Of a DNA stretch of 64,000 bases, positions 13,041-25,377 are shown piece after piece (position 1 is the first letter of the stretch; the number at the start of each line of letters is the position of its first letter). The notes under the pieces are model-generated. The model saw nothing but the letters and a program-made list of their open reading frames with translations, had not been told where the DNA came from and did no database searches. The stretch is taken from NCBI RefSeq assembly GCF_002443255.2, contig NW_019211454.1, forward strand, positions 6,531,440 to 6,595,439. Direction: 5' to 3'. Source of the DNA: Varroa destructor (taxonomy: Eukaryota > Arthropoda > Arachnida > Mesostigmata > Varroidae). Made by a program: the position numbers and the translations under genes.

Positions 13041-13424
13041 ATGTTGATACATTTTCGTTTGCTGTTTGTCAAGACCCTATCGGAACGAATCGTCCAAAGA
13101 AAAGTAAGAAATAATAAAAATGCTTTACGATGTTCAGATGTTCAGATATATGCAATGCGCTTTACTGTGGGGCGAGACAGTTTTGTGTTTTTCAAATGCG
13201 GTAAAAGTAACCGAATCGATTCCTGCTTTTCGGAGATCGCCTTCGATCTCTATCTTCGATTCGGAATTTCAGTAGCTCAGTGCGGTGGCCAAGCTACTGT
13301 GCGGTCTTTGACCTATAGATCCTCTTGTATTGGATTAGGTCTGGATCAACTCGATCTACAGCTATTATCGTCTCTGGCATTGCATTTAGCTGTTAAAAAT
13401 CCACTGAGGCCGTGGACTAGATGA
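13041..13424 (+). CDS. ATG-started ORF of 127 codons, unknown
   Basis: This is one of the longest frames here that begins with ATG. The product is basic near the N-terminus and leucine-rich near the C-terminus, with no signal peptide, domain or metal site that I recognise. A donor-like GTAAGA at about 13104 could end a very short first exon (21 codons). A perfect 8-bp hairpin (CGATAGGT-ATA-ACCTATCG) lies just upstream at 13019-13037. A frame of this length is expected by chance in the window, so evidence for a gene is weak. Confidence 0.15.
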   Translation: MLIHFRLLFVKTLSERIVQRKVRNNKNALRCSDVQIYAMRFTVGRDSFVFFKCGKSNRIDSCFSEIAFDLYLRFGISVAQCGGQATVRSLTYRSSCIGLGLDQLDLQLLSSLALHLAVKNPLRPWTR

Positions 13425-16086
13425 CCTTAAGGGAGAGTCACTTCGAGTAGCCATAGACGAGCCAATGGCATACGCATGGAAGAGAAGCAAGCAAAGGTTC
13501 TGCTTCTTAGATTTTGCCACAGCAGGCGTACTTTTTAGGGAACGCGGTACCGACGGTATAAAATAAGGGGTACAACTCGTTGTAGGTCTCAGCGCCTGAG
13601 AATCTCTTAAAACGTGTGGACAGAGACCCTTAAAGCGCTGCTAAGACCACAATGGCCAATGAGGCGCTCCGAAGAAGCAACGCTGTGAACCGCCTCTCGT
13701 CGTCCTTCATGCACTAGGACGGACTCCGTCTTTTCGTCGCCTCATAGTTGACGAGATGTGAGTACTTCTGTGGTATTCGATAGATTTCCTCGATAGCGCC
13801 AAACAGAATACATATTAGGACGATTAGGGCGATTTCTGACCGAAATTTTAAGAAAAGTGGCTGGTAGAGGCAGAGGGCGCAGAGGAAATGATGGGACACC
13901 GAATCCGACTTCTCTGACTTAGTTTTCTTTCGCTATCAGATCTTCTAAGCATTTGATGAGATGACCTTCTTCTTTTCATTTCGGCAGTCGGCTCGCCGCC
14001 GCCACAACGGTCTGTTGGTTGAGTAGTACTATTTTACTCACTTGTCGTTTTCAACCTCAGGGGGTCAGGACCACCAAGGTGCACTGACAGATTCCCCAAT
14101 TCCCTTTCTCGCTGCTTATAAATATGCATGAGTCATATAGCGGTAGAGAGTACGGTGACTCAGGCCTCAAGCTCTGCAAGTTGCACATCTCGAGCAGACG
14201 ACTCGAACGCATTCCCACCCAGTACTGGTCGGTCGGTCGGCCATTTCAGATGCTGATGTTGCTGGCATATTGGCTGCTGGTTCAAAGCCCCATGACCCAG
14301 TCGCCCTGATTTCGACGGTTGGACCGATTTTGCTTCCACTGCGGCCCCTACAGTCGGCCCCGGTCTGTTCGGAAGTTTATCTTCGGTACGCCCTAAGCAG
14401 CATAAGCGAGTGTTTAGTTTGGTCTAATGTCATCTGGATACTGCTACGACCAATAATTGTTTCAGCACACCGCCAATAACAAAAACTCGTTCTGCGAAAT
14501 GAGCGACCGAGGGATACCCCCAATCGATTAGGAGCGTCGGTTTTAGCAGTTGGCTGCTGTTAGTTGATGAACCAATAAACGCAAAAAGGTCTTAATAAAG
14601 TTCGGACGGCGGCAGAGTTGGCGCAGAGTATCAGCTGCCTTTGTTTAATTTCACGGTCATTGTCCGGTTATCCATCGGGCTGCTGCCGGCCTTGCTTTTA
14701 CAGAGCCACCTCTATTCACACAGGCTTTCTATTCTCGGTAAGCTTCTTCCCCCACCCAAAATATCACTCCGTATCCGCACCTGGTTCCTCGGTGTACAGA
14801 CACCGGCAGGGAATAACCCTTGTTGGTAAACAATCAGTGGTATCCAGTGGGCACCTACTTCTCGTTGTTTCATTTCAGCCTCGCATTGTCTACCATGTAC
14901 ATCATCGGAAACACCTAATCTGGCCTCATTCGTTCCAGCCATTTGGTGGTGCCGCCGCTGCTATATTGCTAAGACGTTGAATAACACCTGGAAAAGAAAG
15001 GTCAGGCAGAGAAAACCGAGAAAGGCTGACGCAAGCTTGAGAGGCGTGGTAGGTCGAGAACGTTTCTGTCGCCACAGCTCATCTAGTTGACGCTGTCGTT
15101 GAGGGTAAGCCGGCGTCAGTGACTTTGCTGACATTGGCTAGCTTGCTTTATGGCTGCTGCCGCTGCTGTTATTAAGTGAATAAATGGGAAATCGTATAGC
15201 AACAACGCGGTTTCTGTTAATGTTATTGAAAAACAAAGACACATTTTAATCCTAATATACCATGCGATGTATGTGCTATATGATGTAATTGATAGATCAT
15301 GTTTTGGTTACATTGTGCTGTGAATAGCATATGGTACAGGTTGTATGTGAATGTCCATGCCGACGATAACGGTCTCAGTAGTATAATGGAATACAAAGGA
15401 TATAGAAAGCGATCAAGTGCAAAAACAAGCGGCAATGAGTAAGCAAACTATACGGAATTCCAGTCAAGATTCAAAGGCACACCTATTATACTGTATACAG
15501 ATTTTGAAAAATGCTTCGGTGGTAACGATGAACAGTGCCGTAGTCACGATTCTGTCAGTCGTCTGAGCTAGAACGGCAAAAAACGTCTAAGGCGAGTAGA
15601 TTTGTCCACGCATTGATCGTGTCTCTTATCATTGTTTTTTGACAGAAAATAAATATTCCAACCAACAAATAATAAGCGTTCTTATTTTAAAAGCAAAGGA
15701 TTCGAACGATACGTTTCGCTACCGCCGTCTGATGTGAGCGGGTCAATAAGTTATTGTTAGACCACCATACTTTAAAGATGTCTTCGACTGCATTTTTTTT
15801 TGTTATATATTATCAAGTTAGTACATATTAAGGTGAGGGTGATTCTGGTATAAGTATGTTCAAATTTCACCAAGGACCTATGGTGTGGCCAGCCAGTCAG
15901 TGAAACGAGACACCCTCGTCTCCGGAGTTTTCTTTACAACCAACGCCTCTTTATATCCCTATTCTTCATCACGAGCGAATGATTTCGTTATCGTTGGCTA
16001 AAGAAAGAAGCATAAGCCTATCTCTGGACGCGTGATTATAGCAGTTACTGCTGATACTATTAAACATTAATAGAGCTATCTGTGTC
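13425..16086. other. No assigned gene; GC-richer C/T patch at 14.1-15.2 kb
   Basis: Between 14159 and 14980 one plus frame has only three stops, and other frames overlap it. It includes a (GGTC)3-like run near 14228 and GCTGCTGCCGCTGCTG near 15150. On the minus strand a 76-codon frame at 14712-14942 begins with ATG and holds a GTAGGT donor-like site. No domain is recognised in any of these. The patch could be old transposon sequence or exons; I cannot tell. Confidence 0.4.
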
Positions 16087-16377
16087 CTATAGATGATTAT
16101 CGTACGACATGCTCGGGTCACGATTTGGCTGGTGTTGCATTTTATAACAGGGCACAACGGGATTTCTAGCATTTGCTGACGCATGAACGCTTCCTGTTTC
16201 GATCGAATTGTTTTTCGTACCGTTGAGTCGTAGCGCCTGATAATAGGGTCTTTGGCTCTGAGGCCAAAGCGCTGTGAGCGTACTTTGGTCCCGTTGACTA
16301 ACTCTGAACGACGACTCAACTAGACTTTTTTGCCGAAGCAGTGGGTAATGGTGGTGACCTGCTAAATTAGAAGCTTC
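16087..16377 (-). CDS. Candidate terminal exon, unknown protein
   Basis: On the minus strand a strong acceptor (gacctttcctttcag) ends at plus position 16378 and is followed by 96 open codons to a stop. The product begins EASNLAGHHHYPLL and is rich in Ser, Asn, Gln and Arg, without a domain that I know. An overlapping 116-codon frame in another phase covers part of it. There is no AATAAA close behind the stop. Composition is like that of many low-complexity regulatory proteins, but this proves little. Confidence 0.2.
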   Translation of the reverse strand, partial: EASNLAGHHHYPLLRQKSLVESSFRVSQRDQSTLTALWPQSQRPYYQALRLNGTKNNSIETGSVHASANARNPVVPCYKMQHQPNRDPSMSYDNHL

Positions 16378-16804
16378 CTGAAAGGAAAGGTCCTGCACGA
16401 AGTCCGGCAGTTTACATACTATGGTTACAAATAGTAGGAGTTACTAGTGGGAGCGTACGGATATGCGTAGCACAAGAAGTATTTCGTTTTTTCAGCTAGC
16501 TAGGAATCTGATTTTTTCCTTGCAATGGGCAACAATAAGACCGGCACTCTTTATTCGATCCCAATGTTTCGACGGCTATGTATTACGTTTGTTTGTATCG
16601 TAATGAATATATTAGTAAAAACTTCTCATGTACATTCACGCGTCGTGACGTGTCGGTTTGTTTCAATGATAGCATAACGATGTTCGTTTATAGAAGTCTT
16701 CAAACGTATATTTTTGAGTAATGAAAACAAGATTTCTGTTTATTGCTTCTGTACTGAGTTAATATGATACGAGTTTTCTATTTCCATGATATGTAGATAC
16801 TTTT

Positions 16805-17197
16805 ATGCACCTCGATACAACGTTTTTCGTGGGAACCGAATTTGAGTACCACTTAGCAGTTACCTCTTTGGTACACGACTATCCACTCATGAATGGTAAC
16901 TATGTCAGGGTGTGTGAACGGTTTCGAGATGACTTCTTCCAGCCATTGTGTGTGCTTTCAAGCTACGGCAGACCTCCAACCGTGTTTCAAATAATCAATG
17001 TAATTCAATATATGCTAACATCATTATTAGGGCCATGTGGTTGCATTCTCGTCTCCACTTGTCCTACACGCCAGCGTCGTGTACCGGGCAAAAAAGTCAT
17101 CTTGTATTCAACAATCTGCGTAGTATTGGCCAATCAGCTTAATAAATTGACCAGTCGTCCAAACTGTGTAATTCGCCGAGACAGATTGCGCTTCTAA
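16805..17197 (+). CDS. ATG-started ORF of 130 codons, unknown
   Basis: This is the longest uninterrupted ATG-started frame that I could confirm. It has balanced acidic and basic residues in the first 45 codons, then hydrophobic stretches (about residues 55-75 and 100-112), and a basic C-terminus. No signal peptide, conserved motif or clear splice sites were seen. Pyrimidine-rich sequence at 17225-17255 on the same strand could serve a downstream acceptor. A chance frame is the simpler reading. Confidence 0.15.
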   Translation: MHLDTTFFVGTEFEYHLAVTSLVHDYPLMNGNYVRVCERFRDDFFQPLCVLSSYGRPPTVFQIINVIQYMLTSLLGPCGCILVSTCPTRQRRVPGKKVILYSTICVVLANQLNKLTSRPNCVIRRDRLRF

Positions 17198-18569
17198 AGT
17201 CATCACTGGACGTAGTCTTTTCGTCGTCGACTATCTTCCTCTTTCTTTCCCGTTTCCTATCGCTCGCGACTAGTCGACAGACCGATGACGAAACGGGACT
17301 GAAGCGTTGGTCTTCCTGTGGATTTGCAGCTTGGCGCAATACCTTCAGTCCTTAATAATGGTTTGCCATTTGCAGCGTGACTTTATTGCGAACCAAGTAA
17401 CTACTGCGAAAAGGCTGAAAGCTTTGGAGCCACCACCGCAGCATAATATAGACATTACAGCCCCTGTTGTGTGTTCTTGCCGATGCGCTTCTTGAAAAAC
17501 GAAAAGTGGGAGGTGGTCTGTTCTAGTAAATAAGATGACTGCGATTCGGTGGATCCCGCATAATTCAGTGACCAGACGTAGCACAACCGAAGCAGCCCTC
17601 CTTTGCAAGTGAGCTCCAGCTCAAACTAGGGAGGTGACCTTGTCTTTATTTCGTTTCGGCTTCGTTCCTGTGAGTTCGGCTACTTCCCTGCTCCCTTCGG
17701 ATTCGCTGACATCTTTTTTCCAAAAAAAATTTTCCTTCACGCCTCAGAAACGTGCCAACATTCTGAATTTCTAACTCAATGCGCGTCTGACGTCAAGCAC
17801 CTGACCTACACCCTTGAGACCTAGTGGCAATCAGTTTACAAATTATATTTAATAAGCTAACTGAATACCTACATCCTGACAAATCAGGCTCTATCAGTTG
17901 GGCAATTTAGTTCACTCCTGACTTGCTCATGAATCAGCCCTATGTGACTAACTGTTCCTACAACTTTCGGACGATTTTCATTACATTTTGATTTGCCTAG
18001 CTCTCCTTGGCAAATTAGCTCGTATCTACAGTATGGTAGACACGCGTGCGAATTTTATATAGATCGTCACTTACGTATTCACGCATTTTTTTGTTATCAT
18101 CGTTGTTACTATATCGTTTCTGCGTCCGCGATCTTTCCATTATACGTCTTTTCTCTGTGCTATTGTTCACTTATCACGTTTCTACATGCACAGCACCTAC
18201 AGAATTGTCGCAGGATAGTAGATGAATACAACGACTCTGATCTACCGCAAGGCTTGTCCTCTCTATCTCTCCTTCGCTCTAAATTTTAATATTTCGTCTT
18301 TTTTTCCGTGTCGGGTGAGTATCTACCAGTTCTGCTGAAGACTTAATTTGTCGATGATTTGGGCCTGGCACATTGTGCGAGGATCTGCCAGGTCATCAGT
18401 AAGCCCCCTTGAACGGTCCAGACCGGGTCTACTGCTGCATCTAGTCCTAGCCCGTCCTACCTACGCGTAGGCGCAGCTCTCCTATTTATCGTTTCCACAC
18501 TGTCCCTCTTAGCCTCTGGCTCTCATGCTTATGTTTACGTACGACTTGCACGACCATACCATTATCACC
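17198..18569. other. No assigned gene; pyrimidine-rich plus strand
   Basis: Short frames lie on both strands. Pyrimidine-rich tracts at 17225-17255 and around 18290-18320 could act as splice acceptors, and a GTGAGT lies at 18315. The end of this stretch leads into the Gypsy-like fragment and may be its decayed gag region. I see no conserved gag core. Confidence 0.4.
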
Positions 18570-18917
18570 TGCCGTTGCTGTCTGTTGCACACAGTTGTAT
18601 ACCACGGCAGTTGACTAAGTGGTAGCAACTAGCTGACCTATAGTTCTTCTTTATACCTGCTGATTTAAGTGGATGCCAGACGCTAGATCAGGATCGCCAA
18701 AAGGTACAGCTTGAGGTGACTGAAGTTTCCTGCTTGGATTTCTGGTCACCATTTCGTCGCCACCTTCGCTTTCGCCATTATTCGATCCACTCACCGTTAC
18801 CATTGGTAGCTGCTTTTCGTAGCTATCATGCCATTGACCTTGGACGTCGATGGGTCTGTCCTTGACATTATTGTTGACAGTGGCCTCTTTTGTCCATCGT
18901 CGTTTTTCTGCGAGTGA
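18570..18917 (+). pseudogene. Ty3/Gypsy-like gag knuckle and protease remnant
   Basis: Two pieces lie in the same frame and in retroelement order. First, codons at 18570-18602 read CRCCLLHTVVY, resembling a zinc knuckle that has lost residues. About 100 codons on, at 18831-18902, is PLTLDVDGSVLDIIVDSGLF. This has the layout of a retrotransposon aspartic protease: beta strand, xVDGxxx turn, then hydrophobic-hydrophobic-Val-Asp-Ser-Gly with the catalytic Asp at 18876-18878. In Ty3/Gypsy pol this dimeric protease cuts the Gag-Pol polyprotein. Here a TAG stop lies just upstream (18807-18809) and a TGA follows at 18915-18917, and no reverse transcriptase is visible downstream, so it is a dead fragment. 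Protease identity rests on pattern recognition only. Confidence 0.45.
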
Positions 18918-19478
18918 CAGGGCTTGAAATGTTTGATAGAAGCAGTTGACTGCGGGCCGCTAATTTGTGCCGAATAAGACGGGCAGGACTACTGGAACCG
19001 ATGTACAGCCGACGAGGTTGCTGCGTAGGAGACAGCAAAGAGCGCAACGACGACATTGACGCCTGCCAATTGTCTGCTGGATAAAGATACAATGGCAGAC
19101 CTATCTGCCCTGTGTTCCCTTCCCACAAGTGTCGATTATTGTCACCATGATGACTCTAATGGCATTACCGCCTGCCATATTGACCACTTGTTTCAAATGA
19201 GCGCACGCTTTCTAGCCATAACCTAAATTTAATGGCAATTAGTAATTGATCGTGAATTCTTTGTGTATAAGATGTGTTGATGCCGCCAAGAAGGTGCGCA
19301 TGATATTGTGATATGGTAAAGATTCCGAGGAAAGATGTAAACCATTGCCATAGGGCTTTAGTATTTCATCTGCTGGAAAATGACGGATAATGCGAGTAAT
19401 GATTATTTCCGTTCATTGACGTCGGTCCGCCCAATCGTGGGTCCGACAAAAGTAGCAAAAAAGGGAACACCAAAACGG

Positions 19479-19529
19479 ATCCATTATAAATAAATATCCA
19501 TAAATAATGCGGATCCATAAATGTGCGAT
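19479..19529. repeat. Three-copy degenerate tandem repeat, 17-nt period
   Basis: Copies begin at 19479, 19496 and 19513, each starting ATCCAT and continuing with A/T-rich sequence; two copies are preceded by CGG. The period is exactly 17 nt, with substitutions between copies. This is a small local duplication. Confidence 0.65.
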
Positions 19530-22500
19530 TTATTAGATATTGTAAATAATGCTACAAAAAAATATGCCCGACTCGGTCTGATGACTGAAACAATCAGAAT
19601 ATTCTGAAATTGTTAGATAATTATTACTTTATTTAAATAAATATTGGAAATAGCAATTGCCAATCAATGTCCACTATATCGTAACTGTACTCTGCAATTT
19701 AGACTTGTTTGAAAGCTGATAAACAGAGAAACAATAATGTATTTTCTTTATTTTCCTTTATTGGTATATCACCACCACCGATTTATAGTGGCTAAAACGC
19801 AGTACAGGATAGTTAATGAAAATAATGTTTCACGGGAGCTTATTCACGCGTAGCGAAGTGTTTTCCATAGATCTGCCACGATTTTGCATATTCCATTGCT
19901 AACAGTGAAGCAGTTGTCGGTGTCGTCCGCTGCACAGTGGGTAGGCTAGGCCCTTAGAGTGTCTTGAAATACTCGCACACATTTGTGACGCACGCGAGTG
20001 TTTCGGATATGTCATAGATTTATCTCTATGATTTTAGGAGTGACTCCGTGTGAACACATTGAGTATTGAGTATCAGTATCGATGTCGACAGTAAGCGTTT
20101 CGGGGATCTCGACGTTAGGGGATTCACCACCGGGTCGGGGGGAGTGGTTTACTCACACTGCTTTCCAATAGCGGGGCGTTAATAGCGAGCGGAGTAGCTA
20201 TCCCACATCATCCCTTATCCTGGGGCTGTACTTTACGCACAGCAACAGCGGGCCGATGAATTGCAACAACAGCGAACCACGACACCCCTCGCTACTGATG
20301 ATTGATGAAGCCTTAACACAGTAAGGTACTGCACGAGTCGACCACATTCACTGCCCACTCTCGGATTTGTAACGACGTAAGGTGCGACATCTACATAAAA
20401 GGGTCTGAGAAACGACAAAAAAAGGAAGAATGACGAAGCAAGTTCACGAGTTTCATGGCCGAACCACAAACAAACTGTGACTGAGTAAAAGTTGCCGATT
20501 TCTCTATCCTCATCCATTAAAGTTTTCGCAAAAGCGTTACGAGCTCACAGGGCTATGATCTGAGAGAAAACAATAAACAAGCACATGCCGTGTTTAGCAG
20601 ACAGCGATGACAAGGCGATAATGAAAATTGTTGCATTGGCCTTACCAATTGAAGGTAATGGCGCCTAACTGCAAACAGCGAAAATCGGTTATTTTACAAG
20701 TTCATGGATCGCTATCAGTGAGGTAAGCCTTGCTCATGTTTGCAAATTTTCACCAAAGCAGTAAATCCTTGATACAACTATTGTAGTTACTGCTTATATT
20801 AGAGCTCCTACAGCCAATCATAATGATAGGCCAAAGTAGATTCTTGTCACTTGTTGATATCGCGCATGCCCCTTGCTTATTGCTGCTGCTACTGTCACAG
20901 CGCTAATCACGGCGGAAGTGGGATACACCCACCTGCCCAAATTCAATCCCTGAAGTGTTGAAAGACAAAGAAGTAAACGAGACTCACCGAGCCAGAATGC
21001 CGTCACCGATGCGTTCGCTTACGCACTAACTCAGCCACCCTACAATGCTTCCTATACTCGAAGGCGCGCTAGGTTCCCTCAGGCATTACACTAAGGTGTG
21101 TCTCGTCACTGGTACTCGTCAATAGTGATGGTAGTGCCTCAAGACGGATGGTGTTACCCATACCATACCGCTCCGCTCACCGTCTCGTTGTAGTAATTCA
21201 GTTTTTTTCTGGTGTGGCCTTAATACAATAGCAACAAATCCGCATCCTTTTGACCTCTTGGTCAAAGGAAAAGAAATCTATTCTCACAGGTGTTGTCTCT
21301 GCAGCTAGCAGCTCGTGCGCGGTACCGCTCCGTCATCGGCCGCGCTGCCAATTTCGATTCGTCTTACTTGCCAGATATTGAAAAAAACCTGGATATTTTG
21401 TGGATTTTAATATTAAAAACCCTAGTCTGTGCATAGTGCGAATGCTCAGTCGCGCCTTATTTGATCCTGTTTTCTGTATCTGCATCGTTGTTGCGTCTTT
21501 AGCAACGTCTCTTTAATCCGCGCAGACGTTCTTCTAGGTTAATGATTCAAGGTTTACGGCAGAATTGTGCCGTGTACAACCAGTCGTCGCCGTTATTTCT
21601 TTCGCCGCTCGTAACACATGCTATACATTGATAATATTTTTTTGATGGGCGCGTTTAGTCGCGACTTGCTCCCTCGTTTTCTCTGACTCTAGGGAAAGCA
21701 TAGGAAAAAAAACAGACCTCAGCCAAATTAAAGGCTGACCCGTAGGCGAACCATATAGCACGGAAGTTATAAACCCAATTAGGTACGTGCAGATGTATAT
21801 ACCTAGCTAACGTTGAGCATAAAGAGAAGCGTATTTCAGATAAATTACCTTACTAAACCAGCATGATCTTTCATGGTACGGCCGACGGCTACGTACCGAG
21901 CCAACAATACAGTACAAAGGAGCAGAAGTACTGACGTAAGCATACTTATTAAGCGACATGTTAGCACCGTATATCGACGGCTTTAAGTTTGTAGACAGCG
22001 TTTTTTTTTGAAGTGTACGTTTTTGACCGCATGGGACATCATGACCTTTTTCTCATATCTGCAACTGGGCTATTTTAAGCAGATGTTGGGACTTTCATTT
22101 TCGATATAAGAATATGAATTGGATAAGCACCAAAATATTTATCCCGCTTCTTGATGGCTTGCTTTATTTTTCATCCGTCTCATCGTTGTACGTGTAGCAA
22201 AAGGCGATTCTTATTTCATGTCAACACGTCATCACCATCAATCATGTAGTGGCTTCCGCAGTCATCGGTCTCTCCGATGTAGCGTTCCTATACAAGATGA
22301 GGTATTGAAAATTAATCGGCATATAATAAGTGGGGCTGAATAATGGAGTGTAAGAAGAAAGCACCCAGAGAATCGAAATGATCCCATGTAATCAACTGAA
22401 TCTCACCTACCCTGTAGGGGACGGATAAACCCGAAGGGTGCACCTTACATCACGCACTACGCTGGCGCCGAACGCAACGTGTCCCACATTATGACGGTAC

Positions 22501-24716
22501 ACCTCAACGACGGCAGCCCAGCATCTGCTTCGTTATGCGCTAGATAATAACTGGAAGTACACTGCATAATCAGATAAACCGAGCAGGGTCTGATGTTTTG
22601 GGGTGGGTTTTGCAGAGTCACGAGGCGATCTCGTTCAAATGGTAGTATCGGATATGTACACAGGAGTAAAGTCCCGAGATGGTAAAGTAAGATGGCTGAA
22701 CTGTTGGGTTCTGGGATAATTGAAAAAACTTTCCGGCATTCTCTCTGTCTCTACTTTTTTCCCAGTCGTTTTCTAAATCCAAGTTTGTATCGACCAATTG
22801 AGTATTCTCTGTTACTCATCTGACGTTTTGGCTCGCATGCGCTCCTAACTACGACCCGCTATGGAGCTGTTATAAGGTTTTTCCGCTTCCGCCCTTACTT
22901 GTTTACCTGGAGATTGAAAAACTGAACAATTATGCAAACGTTTACAAAAAGCCGATCTAAACTCGCTGCTGCTACTTAGCTCTCCTATCATATGTCGTCC
23001 ATTTATGAACGTGATCATATGGGGAAACTTTTGTCTGATATGGAAATTTATTTTTTTGTAAGCGCTTCCAACTCTACAGTTACTTATCGAATAGACGCCG
23101 CCGGTCGATGTAACGTGTGTCAATGCGTAACGTTGCGTGTATCTGAGCCACTGGGCCGAAACTCGAATGCTCGAATAGAAAAGCAAAAAATCTGTTTAAA
23201 AACGTAAAGAACCGACGACACGAACCATGTAGCGGATAGTGAAAGATTTAATCGTAAATGGGGCATCTACATCGCTATAAGGTCACAAATATAAGCCAAT
23301 GCGAGAAATAAGAGATTACAGTTGATCGTTGTTGGTATAATTATAAACGTACTTAATATATTTGTGTAAGCTTGACGTGTTACGAATAAACCGATATTCA
23401 AATCAACTATACCTGGTCGGTTCCACGACCTTAGCTATTGCCACTGTGGGCAGTTTACGAAAATTCACACTAAGACTCTAACTTCAATTAAATTGTAGTT
23501 ATCTGTTTCTAATATCAGCCTCACAATGCGGTCGAGCACACAAAGATGCTACGGAGGCATACGGATGCGTTGCAGAAAACTTCCTTCAAAGCCGTGCTTT
23601 GCCTGAATACTTTTCTGGGGGAAAAGACCAGCTCGATCAGAATCTAAAGTTGAATAACTAGGATAATTGGTCTTTCAAAAGCAGTTGTAATCCCATGCTT
23701 TTCAACTTATCTAATATGGACTCACCCATGATCAGCTAATGCAGTTGCCGACATGTATTATGTACGATTTAACATAATGACTACTTTATTCAACTTGCTT
23801 ATGTGTCTGGTAATTCAATTTTCAGTAATAGAGTAACCCAATAGCCTCGTTCATGCCAGCTTTCCGTCTACAGCTCAATTTTGAAACATCTCCTGATCGA
23901 GAGTTTCGGCCTTACTGTATCTCGTTGTTACAGAGTAGTGGCGCCAGCATCTGTCGCGAGTGACAGCAGCTCCTTTCAGTGCCAACTAAGTTCGACATTG
24001 GCTCAGCAAGCCGTCTCAACAGGCTTTCTGCTTTACGGTTTGTAGGCCACGGGCCACATGGTAGCGCCAGGTGTTAGGTCTGCCGGCGTCTCAAAGGCAG
24101 TAAAAGGTTTCGATTCATCATAGCGGCTTAGTCCTCTTTGCCCCGACGGCACACCATTTGATCGTCTGATTTGCCTTCTATCGTATGGACGCCGGTAATC
24201 GACGCATAGCTGCTGCAGAGTATGCTGTAGTGTATAAAGGCCTTTAAGTAAGAGCGAGGACGAAAAATTTAGGTACACTTCTGGGAAACGTAAAGCTTTA
24301 GCAAAATCAATGGCATAAGGCGCATGCAGCTCATAAAGCCCCAGCGAGGCTTCTTGGCTTCACGAAGAGCTTGCAGGCCTCAAGTCGTTTTTACAAACAA
24401 CTTAGCAGTCTACCAAGCTTTTGGAAATAATTTTATCGCTGCAAATTTCTTTTTATGTATTCAAGAATAAGCTAAAAGCTTGGAAACAAGGTAGCGTGTT
24501 TACTATATGTTTATAGTACAAGTAGATAACTGAAGAAAAGCGAGTTAACGAAGTGATCAGGCGATTGAAAAGCTGGGAGCTCCTTTTACACTATTGTGCT
24601 CCCCATTTACGCCAGAGGGCTCAACGGAGAGTTAATCGCAAAGGGCAAAAACTGGGGAATAGCACAACAAGCTCTATTTATAACAAAGACCTATCATCTA
24701 CATACTCCACGACCTC

Positions 24717-24753
24717 CTTTATTTGATCGGACATATACTGTGATCAAATAAAG
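24717..24753. repeat. Perfect inverted repeat, 12-bp arms
   Basis: CTTTATTTGATC (24717-24728) and GATCAAATAAAG (24742-24753) are exact reverse complements around a 13-nt spacer. It could form a stem-loop or be the end structure of a very small element, but no target-site duplication is obvious. Confidence 0.75.
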
Positions 24754-24899
24754 AAAGTATAGCTAAGAGTCAAAGGGAACATCTTCACGATTGGCACTGG
24801 GTGGGCAATTAGACGATATAATCAAGGAGTACAAGCCAAGCTTCAGTGGCGTGTAATGCTGTGCTTTGGTACGTACAGATGCAGATATACTTTGGAAGG

Positions 24900-25178
24900 C
24901 TACTGGTGCGCGGGGTCAATTATTACAAGGTTAGCAATGGCACGGTACCCTTCTCGGATAGTCGAACCCCAAGCTACCGCCACTTCAGGCTGTGTGTTTA
25001 CTTCTCTAGTGATGTAACGGAATAGGAAAGTAATGCCATTGCTCGAGTGATCGAGTGTCGGATCACCGTCACCATACATGTAGTCGTCTTGTGAAGCCAT
25101 TTCGAAAACGATATAGCCTTGCGGCATATATATGTCTAACTGGAATATATATTTGTAAATAAATTTTTTCCCAGACAT
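24900..25178 (-). CDS. ATG-started ORF of 92 codons, unknown
   Basis: This minus-strand frame begins with ATG at plus 25178 and ends with TAG. The product is balanced: an early aromatic stretch (KKFIYKYIFQLDIY), an acidic middle (DDYMYGDGDPTLD), and a hydrophobic C-terminal part (YRAIANLVIID). No signal peptide or known domain is visible. A GTAAAC after Arg-Glu could be a donor. It is a candidate small protein or first exon. The only evidence is composition and a true ATG. Confidence 0.2.
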   Translation of the reverse strand: MSGKKFIYKYIFQLDIYMPQGYIVFEMASQDDYMYGDGDPTLDHSSNGITFLFRYITREVNTQPEVAVAWGSTIREGYRAIANLVIIDPAHQ

Positions 25179-25377
25179 TGAGGATTATCTTGTGATCTTG
25201 CTGCCAGTACATCCTTCCCTTTTTAACTATTAGCAGTAACCAACGTGGAAACGCGCTCGCTAGGCAAACGCCTCTTCTTGCTTATAGCCGATATCCGGTT
25301 TAGCCCTTTCATTCAAACGAGTATTTGATATAAATACGGATTGGCTACGGGGTTCAGTAAACTGATGTGATGCTTTT

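Larger units (their letters stand above)
18918..24899. other. Non-coding stretch, no gene recognised
   Basis: This is largely AT-rich unique-looking sequence with short frames only (none above 113 codons). It includes a degenerate 17-nt tandem repeat at 19479-19529, an AT-rich block at about 19480-19760, and a 12-bp inverted repeat at 24717-24753. Nothing suggests an exon with both splice sites. Confidence 0.55.

Noticed and set aside
13270..13340. TAGCTCAGTGCGGTGG, resembling a tRNA A box
   Set aside because: No D-arm pairing, no B box at the right distance and no acceptor stem; not a tRNA.
14159..14980. 274-codon plus stretch with only three stops
   Set aside because: The region is GC-richer and A-poor, so stops are rarer; no domain and no splice sites that remove the stops.
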